A stretch of DNA of 64,000 nt from JBECKX01 sp964468475. Lineage in GTDB: Bacteria; Zixibacteria; MSB-5A5; CAIYYT01. This document shows, piece after piece, positions 1-8,800 of the stretch. Position numbers and translations under genes: made by a program. The stretch covers positions 1 through 64,000 of the forward strand of contig CAYXUL010000009.1 of the NCBI GenBank assembly GCA_964468475.1, given 5' to 3'. Below the pieces are notes generated by a model that searched no databases, was not told the DNA's origin, and worked only from the letters and a program-made list of their open reading frames with translations. The first letter of the stretch is position 1; the number at the start of each line of letters is the position of its first letter.

Positions 1-1089
1 GAGCAACTCGTGTCCCAATTGTTGTTCATCATAGAAAGGTCCGTAAATGACAGGCAACCCGGCAAAGGCAGGCTCGAGCAGGTTGTGTCCACCTATCGGC
101 ACGAGCGTTCCACCGACGAACGCTAGCTGCGAGATGTGATAAGTCGCATTCAGCCAGCCGATTTCATCTATCAGCACGGCGCTTGTATTCTCTGAGACTT
201 GCTCTGACTCTGACCAGAGTTCAAACTCGATTTCAGACTGCAACAGTAGTTGTGCGACTTCCTTCATACGATCAAGATGTCGCGGCGCTACCACCAGACG
301 CAATTCCGGGTGCTCATGTTGAAGCTCTCTGAATGTCCTGAGAATCATCACTTCCTCGCCCGGTCGCGTTGAGCCACAGCTCCAGATGCGTTTGCCGCTC
401 CAGTTTGCAAAGAACCTTCGGCACTTTTCCAGCTTTTCCGGCGGTGGAGGACTATATTTCTCTTTGAGCGAGCCTGCGACCGTGATCTCAGGTCGGCCAT
501 CAGTCAAGATCGTGGCAAACTCCTCGTCCTGACGAGTTTGCATAAGCAACGCCCGGCATGACGATAACACTTTTCCGAAGAACGGCTTGAGCGCACGGTA
601 CCTGCGAAAAGATCCTGGCGAGATACTTCCCGAAACCTGCAGCACGGGTACTTGATGTTCCGCGCAGGTCTCGATTAGTACGGGCCACAATTCGGTTTCG
701 ATCAGAAGAACCGCCCGCGGGCGAAAGTGAGCGAGTACCCTGCGGACGTAACGTGATCGATCTAGCGGATGATAAAACACTGCTGCCGGCGGCGCAGCTG
801 CATTAACTGCGCGGGCTCGACCTGCCGGAGTGGTGACCGAAACGATGGCAGGTAGATCATGCTCTTTCAGTGCCGCATTCAGTCGCAACGCAACTGTGAC
901 CTCCCCTACCGAAGATGCAACCAGCCAGAATGGCTTTTCCTGTTTCTCCGTGGTTGAATTGCTCAGATTCGGCAAAGACCGGCCGAGGCGTTCCAGATCG
1001 GGCTCTCCCTTTACCCATCTGCGCCAGAACAAATAGACCGAGAGTGGGACAGCGTAGGCGAATGTAAAACAACAGTAGAGAAATTTCAT
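1..1089 (-). CDS. kdtA: 3-deoxy-D-manno-octulosonic acid (Kdo) transferase, 3' end cut by window edge
   Basis: This gene (also called waaA) transfers Kdo from CMP-Kdo to the lipid A precursor at the inner face of the cytoplasmic membrane. The visible 363 codons begin MKFLYCCFTFAYAVPLSVYLFW's hydrophobic N-terminal anchor and remain open to the window edge. The C-terminal GT-B half carries the family signature FVGGTLVPIGGHNLLEPAF with the nucleotide-sugar binding Glu, then AGLPVIYGPF. Earlier, SVGEV and ETELWP match the conserved N-terminal half of KdtA. The ATG overlaps the lpxB stop as ATGA, so the two are translationally coupled in the lipid A operon. The family is about 420-430 residues, so roughly 60 residues are missing beyond position 1. 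Identification is by motif reading and is secure. Confidence 0.93.
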   Translation of the reverse strand, partial: MKFLYCCFTFAYAVPLSVYLFWRRWVKGEPDLERLGRSLPNLSNSTTEKQEKPFWLVASSVGEVTVALRLNAALKEHDLPAIVSVTTPAGRARAVNAAAPPAAVFYHPLDRSRYVRRVLAHFRPRAVLLIETELWPVLIETCAEHQVPVLQVSGSISPGSFRRYRALKPFFGKVLSSCRALLMQTRQDEEFATILTDGRPEITVAGSLKEKYSPPPPEKLEKCRRFFANWSGKRIWSCGSTRPGEEVMILRTFRELQHEHPELRLVVAPRHLDRMKEVAQLLLQSEIEFELWSESEQVSENTSAVLIDEIGWLNATYHISQLAFVGGTLVPIGGHNLLEPAFAGLPVIYGPFYDEQQLGHELL

Positions 1090-2222
1090 TGAGCCAGCTC
1101 CCTGATAATGGCTTCCGCGGCTCGCGCTGCGGCGCCCGGCTCACCAAGCTTATGTCGCACATCTTCCAGAGTCCGTTGCACTCTGGCTCTTTCCTCTTTT
1201 GACGTTAATATGCGACTGCAGAATTCTGAAAGGTTGTCGGCCGTCATTTCATATTGAAGGAACTCCGGGGCCACCACTTCACCGGCAACTATGTTCACCA
1301 TTCCGACGTTCTTCAATTTGATGACACGCCTGGCAATCTGATAACTGATCCAACCCATGCGATAAACAATGCAGAATGGCGTCCCGCAGAGTGCCGTCTC
1401 GAGAGTGCTGGTGCCGGACTTAACAATAGCCACGTCGGCAGCCTTAAGCAGTCCGTAGCGGTCAGTCTCGACATGCTTGATTGAAATTCCCGGTACTTTC
1501 TCCTCAATCGTCTTGTAGGCATGCCGGTCGATCTCGGGACGTGTCAAGACGCAGGCGACAAACTTCTGACCTGCCTGCCGCAGCTGTTCGATAGCCCGCA
1601 GCATCGTCTCATAATGGCTTTCAATTTCGTTTAGCCGTGATCCCGGCAGAAGAGCAATAATCCTGGTTGCCGAATCTAATCCCTGTGACTTGCGAAATTC
1701 CTGCGCCGACCCACTTGTAGCGATATCATCGAGGAGCGGATGACCAACAAACTTGCAGCGAATCTCCGTCCTACTGAAAAATTCCTCCTCAAAAGGCAAG
1801 ATCGAAACCAGCAAGTCTACGGAGCGCTCCATGTCCTTGACACGGCGCTCTTTCCAGGCCCACACCTGTGGCGCGATATAGTAGATTACTTTGATCCCTC
1901 GTTGATGCAGTTTCTTCGCGATGCGCAAATTAAAGCCCGGGTAGTCGACCAGGATAGCCACATCAGGTTTCGCCCGGTCTAGACGATCAAGAACGTTGTA
2001 GAAGATTCTCCGAAATGAGAAGTACTTCTTCACCACTTCCCAGAATCCCGTTACCGCCAGCACCGTCAGGTCGTACCACAACTCGGCGCCGGCGGCGCGC
2101 ATTAATTCGCCGCCAAGCCCAAAAAACTCAAGCCCGTCATTACGGGCTTTTAGTTCGCGAATCAGGGTGGAAGCGTGCAAATCCCCCGACGCTTCCCCGG
2201 CTGAAATGAAAATTCGAGTCAC
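1086..2222 (-). CDS. lpxB: lipid-A-disaccharide synthase
   Basis: LpxB condenses UDP-2,3-diacylglucosamine with lipid X to form the tetraacyl disaccharide 1-phosphate of lipid A, as a peripheral membrane GT-B glycosyltransferase. The N-terminus IFISAGEASGDLHAS is diagnostic of the family; YYIAPQVWAWKERR and ALLPGSR follow in the middle, and the C-terminal donor site includes KSGTSTLETALCGTPF. A GTG at 2222-2220 gives 378 residues, close to the E. coli 382. An upstream start cannot be excluded because the scaffold gap begins six bases further upstream. The stop overlaps the kdtA start. A through-reading frame joins this gene to the oxidoreductase on the far side of the gap, but that is an artefact of the Ns. 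Confidence 0.94.
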   Translation of the reverse strand: MTRIFISAGEASGDLHASTLIRELKARNDGLEFFGLGGELMRAAGAELWYDLTVLAVTGFWEVVKKYFSFRRIFYNVLDRLDRAKPDVAILVDYPGFNLRIAKKLHQRGIKVIYYIAPQVWAWKERRVKDMERSVDLLVSILPFEEEFFSRTEIRCKFVGHPLLDDIATSGSAQEFRKSQGLDSATRIIALLPGSRLNEIESHYETMLRAIEQLRQAGQKFVACVLTRPEIDRHAYKTIEEKVPGISIKHVETDRYGLLKAADVAIVKSGTSTLETALCGTPFCIVYRMGWISYQIARRVIKLKNVGMVNIVAGEVVAPEFLQYEMTADNLSEFCSRILTSKEERARVQRTLEDVRHKLGEPGAAARAAEAIIRELAQ

Positions 2223-2227
2223 TGCGA

Positions 2228-2327
2228 NNNNNNNNNNNNNNNNNNNNNNNNNNNNNNNNNNNNNNNNNNNNNNNNNNNNNNNNNNNNNNNNNNNNNNNNN
2301 NNNNNNNNNNNNNNNNNNNNNNNNNNN
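2228..2327. other. scaffold gap (100 N) inside the lipid A operon
   Basis: A run of exactly 100 undetermined bases, the usual placeholder for a gap of unknown size. It removes the C-terminus of the Gfo/Idh oxidoreductase gene and the region just upstream of lpxB. The oxidoreductase still lacks perhaps 60-80 residues (about 200 bases) compared with its family, so the true gap is probably longer than 100 bases and could even hide another gene. Confidence 0.97.
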
Positions 2328-3074
2328 CTTTGCCAGCACAAAGTGCTCACACGATCTCTTGTCGAGATCGATTGAGAGATAGTTGTCGCGCGCGAACATA
2401 CGAAGTTTGCGCAGCTTCTGAACGCTGATTCGGGAAGCAGTAAGGTTTGCTACAGTTCCGTTTTCAAACTCGATGCGGGCGTTGGCAATGTCGGGCATGT
2501 CGCTAATGACAGCCACCGCAGAGGAATGTACCTCCCGCACTTCAGACTTCACCAGCGAGAGAAGCAGGTCGATGTCGTGAATCATTAGTTCAAGGATTAC
2601 GGCGACCCCAAGGCCGCGCGGAGAGAATTGACCCAGCCGGTGTCCCTCGACAAAGTGAGGAGGCTCCGGCAGCAGCTGCAGCGCTTCCGTCGCGGGATTG
2701 AAGCGCTCAATTTGCCCGACCTGCAGTTTCAGTCCATTGGATTCCGCCAGCGCCGTCAGCTCAGCGCCTTCCTCGTGGCGCCGTGCGATTGGTTTCTCCA
2801 CCAAAACGTGTTTTCCAGCCTTCAGTGCGCGGGATGCCTCCGCGTAGTGAGACTCGGTCGGCACGACAATGCTGACCGCATCAACCCTGTCCAGGAGTTC
2901 CTCGATACTCCTGCAGGGGTGGCAGCCGTTTCTGGCGGCAGTGGCTTCAGTCTTTTCCGGGATTATATCAAATGCTGCAAGCAGATCAGCTTGTGTCACT
3001 TGCGCCAGCTTCTCGGCGTGATAACGCCCCAGGTGGCCACAGCCTACGACGCCATATCTCAACTTGTCTGTCAT
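2328..3074 (-). CDS. Gfo/Idh/MocA-family NAD(P)-dependent oxidoreductase in the lpx operon, 3' end lost in gap
   Basis: The 249 visible residues start with a Rossmann fingerprint (YGVVGCGHLGRYHAEKL) followed by VPTESHYAEASRALKAGKHV and the family hallmark LVEKPIA, whose Lys belongs to the EKP catalytic motif. The second, substrate-binding domain (QIERFNPA onward, with HDIDLLLSL) is present until the gap. Such enzymes oxidise or reduce sugar hydroxyls. Position between lpxA and lpxB parallels GnnA, which with the aminotransferase GnnB makes UDP-GlcNAc3N, giving amide-linked lipid A chains in Acidithiobacillus and Leptospira. That role is inference here. The gene lies 30 bases after lpxA in the same operon. 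A related WbpB-like or general role is possible. Confidence 0.88.
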
Positions 3075-3104
3075 GTGCTCCTGCTTCGCCCTTTGATCGC
3101 TCTT

Positions 3105-3884
3105 CTATTTGCAGATGCCACGCTCTGATGACTCGACGAAGTCAACCAGCAGCGCAATTTCAGGGGTCATCTCAAACTCTGCTTTGATTTTCACCAGTGC
3201 CTGTGTCGTGTTCAGCTTGGAGCGAAACAGTACCCGGAAAACTCTCTCCAGCTCTGCGACTGTCTCTGGCGAGAAATCGCGCCGTTCCAATCCGACACGA
3301 TTGAGGCCCGCAACCTTCAGCGGATAGCCGGCGCAAAGGGCATATGGACATACGTCCATTGGTACACGATAGCCGCCGCCGATCATCGCGTGAGCGCCAA
3401 TTTTGACAAACTGATGCACGGGCACTACACCGCCGATGATCGCCCACTCATTGATTTCTACGTGTCCCGCAAGATTCACCGAATTCGCCATGATCACATG
3501 ATCACCAATGAGGCAGTCGTGCGCGACGTGGGAATACGCCATCAGCAGGCAGTCGGCCCCTACCTTGGTGAAGCCACGCCATTCCGTGCCGCGGTTGAGC
3601 GTGGCGTATTCGCGGATCGTCGTATTATCGCCCACGTAGAGAAGAGAGTCTTCACCACCAAACTTGAGGTCCTGCGGAATTGTGCCCACGACCGCACCAT
3701 GATGGATCCTGACATTCTTGCCGATCCGTGCTCCGGAGGCCACCAGAGCATGAGAACCTATTAGGGTGCCGTCGCCGATCTCGGTATTTTCTTCAATGAT
3801 TACGTATGGTCCCACCTTTACATCACTGCCGAGCTGTGCTCCGGGAGACACGATGGCAGTGGAATGAACCTCGGTGGTGCTCAT
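3105..3884 (-). CDS. lpxA: UDP-N-acetylglucosamine acyltransferase
   Basis: LpxA performs the first step of lipid A synthesis in the cytosol, moving a 3-hydroxyacyl chain from ACP to the 3-position of UDP-GlcNAc (or to the 3-amine of UDP-GlcNAc3N in some species). The 259-residue protein (E. coli 262) is a left-handed beta helix built of hexapeptide repeats from about residue 5 to 190, followed by a helical C-terminus. The catalytic His lies in SHVAHDC, and AGHVEIN and VPVHQF match the other conserved His positions. By hand alignment a Gly occupies the position of E. coli Gly173, the hydrocarbon ruler, suggesting a long acyl chain. The ATG overlaps the lpxC-fabZ stop as ATGA. Confidence 0.95.
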   Translation of the reverse strand: MSTTEVHSTAIVSPGAQLGSDVKVGPYVIIEENTEIGDGTLIGSHALVASGARIGKNVRIHHGAVVGTIPQDLKFGGEDSLLYVGDNTTIREYATLNRGTEWRGFTKVGADCLLMAYSHVAHDCLIGDHVIMANSVNLAGHVEINEWAIIGGVVPVHQFVKIGAHAMIGGGYRVPMDVCPYALCAGYPLKVAGLNRVGLERRDFSPETVAELERVFRVLFRSKLNTTQALVKIKAEFEMTPEIALLVDFVESSERGICK

Positions 3885-5275
3885 CTATCTACCACCGCCG
3901 CCATCATCTCAGCCTCGCAAACGAGCTTGTCGTCTACGAACGCCTCGCCGGTCATCCTGCAGGTGGAACGGCGGAAAGTAACCATCTTCATCTCGAAACG
4001 CAATTGATCGCCGGGCAATACCGGCTTGCGAAACTTCACCTTATCGATCCCCATGAAATAAACGACTTTCGTCTCCGGCTCCTCGACAGTGTTGAGCAGC
4101 AGGAATCCACCTGCCTGCGCCATCGCTTCCACAATCAGCACGCCGGGCATGATCGGATGTCCCGGAAAGTGTCCCTGGAAAAACGGCTCGTTGATAGTCA
4201 CGTTCTTGATGGCGCTGACCGACTGATCCGGTACCAGGTCGATGATCCGGTCTATCAAGAGAAATGGATAGCGGTGCGGCATCAACTTCAGAATCGCGCT
4301 GATATCAAGAACATATTCGCTTGATGTCGAGCCGGCGTATTTCTGCTTGATCTGCCTCTTCTTATACATCGACCGCATTTTCTTGGCCAGGGCAACATTG
4401 GCGGCGTGACCTGAACGAGCTGCCAGAACATGTCCCTTGATCGGTGCACCAATCAGAAAGAGATCACCGATGAGATCAAGTGCCTTATGCCGAACCGGCT
4501 CATTGTAGAAGCGCAACGGCTTGTCATTAAGGATCCCGCTCTCGCCGATGTGCACGTCTTCTTCCAGCTCAAATAGCTGGCGCAAACGCTGCAGTTCGGG
4601 ATCGCCGATATTGTGGTCGCATATCACAATCGCTGAATCGAGGCCCCCACCCTTAATAATTCCCTTCTCCTTGAGCATCTCGACTTCAGAGAGGAAACAA
4701 AAGGTTCGCGCCGGTGCAAATTCCTCTTCAAATTCGTCCTCCAGGCTCACCAGTGAGGTGTACTGTGTACCGAGCGCAGGGTTCTGGTAATCAACCATAA
4801 AGGTGATGCGAAACTCATCGCTCGGGACCACTACTATATCAACCCCGCGGTCCTTTTCAGAGTAAGCTAAATGCGAATCTATCTCAAAGTAGGCTTTGGG
4901 TTGCGACTGTCCGGCGACACCGCCGTTACGCAGTATCTCTACGAAAGGTTTTGAAGATCCATCGAAAACGGGCGGTTCGATATTATCCAGTTCAATTATC
5001 AGGTTGTCAATTTGCAGGCCGGCCACAGCTGCGAGCACGTGCTCGACTGTATAAACCTTTGCTTCACCTTTCTGTATTGTCGTCCCGCGGTCGAGTCCGA
5101 CGACGTTATCAATGTCAGCCGGCACCTCGGGTGACCCCTCGAGATCAGTTCTCACGAAGCGAACGCCAGTGCCGGCATCGGCGGGTCTGAAAGTTATGGT
5201 AGATTCGCAGCCGGTATGTAAGCCGGTACCGGAACCACTTGCCGTCGATGCAATCGTCTGCTGTTCTTCAATCAT
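3881..5275 (-). CDS. lpxC/fabZ: LpxC-FabZ fusion: UDP-3-O-acyl-GlcNAc deacetylase / 3-hydroxyacyl-ACP dehydratase
   Basis: A 464-residue bifunctional enzyme. Residues 1 to about 300 are LpxC, the zinc deacetylase that commits to lipid A: His79 in TVEHVLAA, His263 and Asp267 in RHKALDLIGD are the expected zinc ligands, and His290 the catalytic base. Residues about 320-464 are FabZ, which dehydrates 3-hydroxyacyl-ACP in fatty acid synthesis: MPHRYPFLLIDR, then PGHPIMPGVLIVEAMAQ with His373 and Glu383 as catalytic pair. The fusion is typical of Bacteroidetes and relatives and places two competitors for 3-hydroxyacyl-ACP on one chain. It heads the operon lpxC/fabZ-lpxA-oxidoreductase-lpxB-kdtA, behind its own promoter at 5311-5339. 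lpxD is not in the window. Confidence 0.96.
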   Translation of the reverse strand: MIEEQQTIASTASGSGTGLHTGCESTITFRPADAGTGVRFVRTDLEGSPEVPADIDNVVGLDRGTTIQKGEAKVYTVEHVLAAVAGLQIDNLIIELDNIEPPVFDGSSKPFVEILRNGGVAGQSQPKAYFEIDSHLAYSEKDRGVDIVVVPSDEFRITFMVDYQNPALGTQYTSLVSLEDEFEEEFAPARTFCFLSEVEMLKEKGIIKGGGLDSAIVICDHNIGDPELQRLRQLFELEEDVHIGESGILNDKPLRFYNEPVRHKALDLIGDLFLIGAPIKGHVLAARSGHAANVALAKKMRSMYKKRQIKQKYAGSTSSEYVLDISAILKLMPHRYPFLLIDRIIDLVPDQSVSAIKNVTINEPFFQGHFPGHPIMPGVLIVEAMAQAGGFLLLNTVEEPETKVVYFMGIDKVKFRKPVLPGDQLRFEMKMVTFRRSTCRMTGEAFVDDKLVCEAEMMAAVVDR

Positions 5276-5310
5276 GAATTGTCCTTCAAATCTGCCTGAA
5301 TAGATGCGCC

Positions 5311-5339
5311 AATCTAACTGATGGCGGGAATCATTTCAA
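5311..5339 (-). promoter_or_regulatory. putative sigma-70-type promoter for the lpxC/fabZ operon
   Basis: On the minus strand a -35 box TTGAAA (5334-5339) is separated by 17 bases from a -10 box TAGATT (5311-5316). It lies between the upstream terminator hairpin and the lpxC start, which is what an operon promoter should do. Boxes match 5/6 and 4/6 of the consensus. Confidence 0.5.
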
Positions 5340-5342
5340 CCG

Positions 5343-5373
5343 AAAAGAGCCGTCTCTGGCAGTCGCCGGAGAC
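5343..5373 (-). terminator. terminator-like hairpin after the comEA-like gene
   Basis: A nine-pair stem GTCTCCGGC / GCCAGAGAC with one G-U pair and a four-base loop (5352-5373) is followed on the minus strand by GGCTCTTTTCG. It ends the murB-sprA-comEA transcription unit just before the lpxC promoter. The U-run is short and interrupted. Confidence 0.5.
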
Positions 5374-5411
5374 CGCTGCAGCCCACGTTTAGTAGATACG
5401 TTATGACTGAT

Positions 5412-5864
5412 TTACTCTGCAGTTATGAAAGGAAGAATTTCCTGCAGATATTTCGGCCCTATGCCCCGCACGGCAATCAGCTCGGCAGGAGAGTCGAATT
5501 TGCCGTGACTTTCCCTGCGGGCAATGATCCTGGCGCTAATCACCTTACCTACATGCGGGAGCAGCATGAGACTCTCAGCAGGGGCAGTATTAATGTTGAT
5601 CCTCAAGTTGGCGCTTGACCGATTCTTCACCCCGAGGAAATTCTCAGTTGAGTCCTGCGAAGCTGTTCGAACTGCGGCCTGCGATGAAGCTGCCGAGCGC
5701 GAGTGTGCCAGGTCGATGGGCCTAAAGACAACCTCAGAGGGAAGTTGCTCTTGCATTCGTTCGAACAAAAGGATTCCCCCTCCCGTTAAGGCCAGCACCA
5801 GCAACGCTGTGAGTGCGATAATCTCGCCGCGGCTGAATGAAAACAACTCCTTCAGATCATGCAT
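5412..5864 (-). CDS. ComEA-like membrane-anchored helix-hairpin-helix protein
   Basis: The 150-residue protein has one N-terminal transmembrane segment (about residues 15-35, IIALTALLVLALTGGGILLF), a linker of about 50 residues, and a C-terminal pair of helix-hairpin-helix motifs: NINTAPAESLMLLPHVGK and ELIAVRGIGPKYLQEI. This matches ComEA, the DNA receptor of natural transformation, which binds duplex DNA non-specifically outside the inner membrane. No other competence genes are in the window, so DNA uptake is only suggested. The gene follows sprA by 18 bases and is followed by a terminator, so it is the last cistron of that unit. The ATG is preceded by GGGGGA. Identity of the domain is clear; the physiological role is less so. 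Confidence 0.82.
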   Translation of the reverse strand: MHDLKELFSFSRGEIIALTALLVLALTGGGILLFERMQEQLPSEVVFRPIDLAHSRSAASSQAAVRTASQDSTENFLGVKNRSSANLRININTAPAESLMLLPHVGKVISARIIARRESHGKFDSPAELIAVRGIGPKYLQEILPFITAE

Positions 5865-5882
5865 ATAGCTTTCCCCCGCAGC

Positions 5883-8800
5883 TTAGAATTGGATTTCCAC
5901 CCAGAACTGCAACTCCCTGGTATGACGATTTCCCGTTGACCGATCCTTCGTATCGGTCCAGCGGGCAGTAAGCCCGCCTCTGATGTTCTGTGAGAAGTTG
6001 TAGCTTGCTTGCGGTTGAATCGTAAGATCTGAACGCTGCGCTGTCAAGCTGGGTGGCACATTCTGACCAGGATTGTAGTTTTCAGACTTTGACTTTCGCA
6101 GGCTGACATCAAAATCAAGACTCAAGTTGGATTGGATATTTACTCGCCCGAACAGCGGCAACCATACCCGACTACCGCCTCTAAACGAATAGGATGACCG
6201 CACCGTTATTGTCTTCGAGTAGTCAATAGTCTTTGTCGATAGATCTCCACTCTCACCCTCACCGGCTCGGAACTTCTCCCTGATTATAGTGGACTTGCTG
6301 TAGCCAATTGTCGACCGGAATCCTCTGGCGAACTTCCACTCGATGGTCGATTGAATCAGCGGATTGTAGTCAATCGTAGTTACCAGGTCTGATGTTAGAT
6401 CAGTCGTCACGTTGATTTTCTTCGATTCCTTCTTGGAGTACTTTGAATCAAGCGTGAAACTTCGCGAGAAGAATTTCGGTAGAACCAGAAAATCAAGTTT
6501 CCCGAACTTGAATCCCAGATCGGGAAATACGGTGTTTTCATCCCGCGTGGAGCGATTAGATGCCTCCTGAACGGCATAACTCCATTTGGTATCTACTGAC
6601 ATACCCAGGAATAACTGCACTCCGGAGCCGGCACTATAAGAGCGCGAGCGCGAGCGCGAATCGATCTGATTGATCGATGTCGTGCCAACCGGCTTTACCC
6701 CGGGGTCTGACGAGAATCCAAAGCGGAACGCCAGCGAAGGTCGCTCCGCATAGCCATCCAGTGATGCCCGCTCGTCCCACTTGAAACCAAGCGCAATTGG
6801 ATTGATGCGGTCAGTGAAAAGTCTCAGGAATTGCAGGCCGTACATATAGAACGGCGTGCCCGGTTCCTTGGGCGGTTCAGGTTTCTTTTGCGAGGTCGTG
6901 TCACGTTCTTGTCTCAGAGAATCGAGATTCAGATTTCGTTTCGGAGGCTCTCGCGGAGGCACTCGTCGATTGCGGGTTACACTTCCGCGTTTGTTCTCAC
7001 CGAGCAGGCGTTGAAGATTGAATGTAGTATTGGCTGTCGCTGATCTGCTGTTCCCGATTCTCCTGATATTCGAAATTGTCGAGCCCGACTGGCTAAAAGT
7101 CTCACTATGGGATGAACTGAAGCCCAGCCTCGTTCCCGTTATGAATGGCAGGATGTTCGGCGCATAATTGGCCTGAAATGACTGATCGTAGCGGCGTTCC
7201 TGGCCAAGCTTGAAATCACTGGGATTGAACGAGATTTTCAGCAGGTTTGGATCGCTGATATCCCTGTCTGTTTGCATCCTGTAGGTAAGGTCGAGTCCGC
7301 TCAGTGGAGATACCCCCGTGCTCAACTGACCTTTGAAGGTCCTGAGATAACGGAAGGTTCTTATGCCGAAGTTGTTGGTTTGATCGTTGAGGGTCCTGTC
7401 AACTTGCGCGTTCAGCTGGAGCCGGTTTGGCATAGGATTGAACAGCGAATTGACCACCCTATCCGGAACCAGAGGCAAGCCCCCCAGCCACGAAAATATT
7501 TTCAGGCCACCCTTGCTGGGCACATTGAGGTTATAACCACCCTGCGCAGTATAGCGCTCGGACTTCTGCTGAGGTACAGTGGGTGAGCGACTCTGAGAGC
7601 GGTTATAAGAGAGCTGCAGACTCTGCAAATTATTAAGGAAATACTTGATAACTGGATTATTTGAGCGACTATTGAATCGCAAACTCGTATTGAAACCGGT
7701 ATTGGTGCTGACGGACATTTGCTGTTGAATGAGATTCTGAGGTACCACGATATCGGATCCGGTCATCAAGCGTGGCGTCAGCTCACTTTTCGACCAGTTA
7801 AATGAAATAGGCAAACTGGCCCCCCATGACTCGGGCAGGAATTTGTGAGCATTGAAGCTGGCTGAGTAACCGTAAGTCTTATTTCCAGATCCCGAACCCA
7901 GATCCCGCCGATCCGCCTGCGTAAGTGTTCTGAAGAAAGCGTCGGTCTTTTGATAGTTGACCGAGATCGAGGCCACGTCGCCAAAAGTCATCGAGCCGGC
8001 TACAAATGCGGCCGTACCCTTGTCGCGGCGGACTTTGGTCACCCGCAATTCGTCAATCCAAACCGATCCTGTCATCGTCGTATCAGTTCCCTCAGGATCG
8101 TTGTTGATTACACCGAGGGCATAGTACTTAACACGGGTGATCGAGGGTGATCCCCGGAGTCGATACGGCCGTTCTTCAAACTCCGTAGGCAATTCCAATC
8201 CTGCCGCCGTGGCGGAGTCTTCAGGAGTGCCCTTGTTGTATAACTCCTGGATCAGCGCCGAGATGCTGTCGCGCGCCGCTTGCAGCTTGAGTTTCAGCTG
8301 CGTGATGGCATCAAAATCGATCAGCATATTATTCTGGTCCCAGCCCTCGCGCACGGTGCTGCGGTACTCGTAGTAATTGTCTGCGTCGGGGCCGAACCGC
8401 ATAAAGACGATCAGGCTGTCACGATCCTGATCACCATGAATGTACATTTCGAGGCTGTGATAACCGCTTAAGTCCTGCTGCTTGAACGGCACCTTCTCGC
8501 AGATGCCGGTGTCACCGGGCGTGAAGTTCTCGAAGTTGAGTCTCAGGGATTGTTCGGTCTCGGTGGTCCCGGTTGTCTTGTCGTAGTAACCCGCAACACC
8601 GGGAGGTGGCGTATAGATCTTGTCCGATTCCGTGTTGATCACCGCTGCCTCAAAGCGGGTATCAACCGGTCGCGCCTTTGCTTCCGGAAGGACCGGGCGA
8701 GATTCCCAGAGGTTCCGGGTCAAGTCGATGTCTGCGAAGTCGACATAGATCGTGTCAGCCGGTGAAGCCACACCGTCGATCCAGATTCTCATGAACTTGA

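Noticed and set aside
1086..3074. A single 662-codon frame joining LpxB to a Gfo/Idh oxidoreductase
   Set aside because: The two halves are joined only through 100 Ns. LpxB has its own start codon after the gap and both proteins are complete families on their own.
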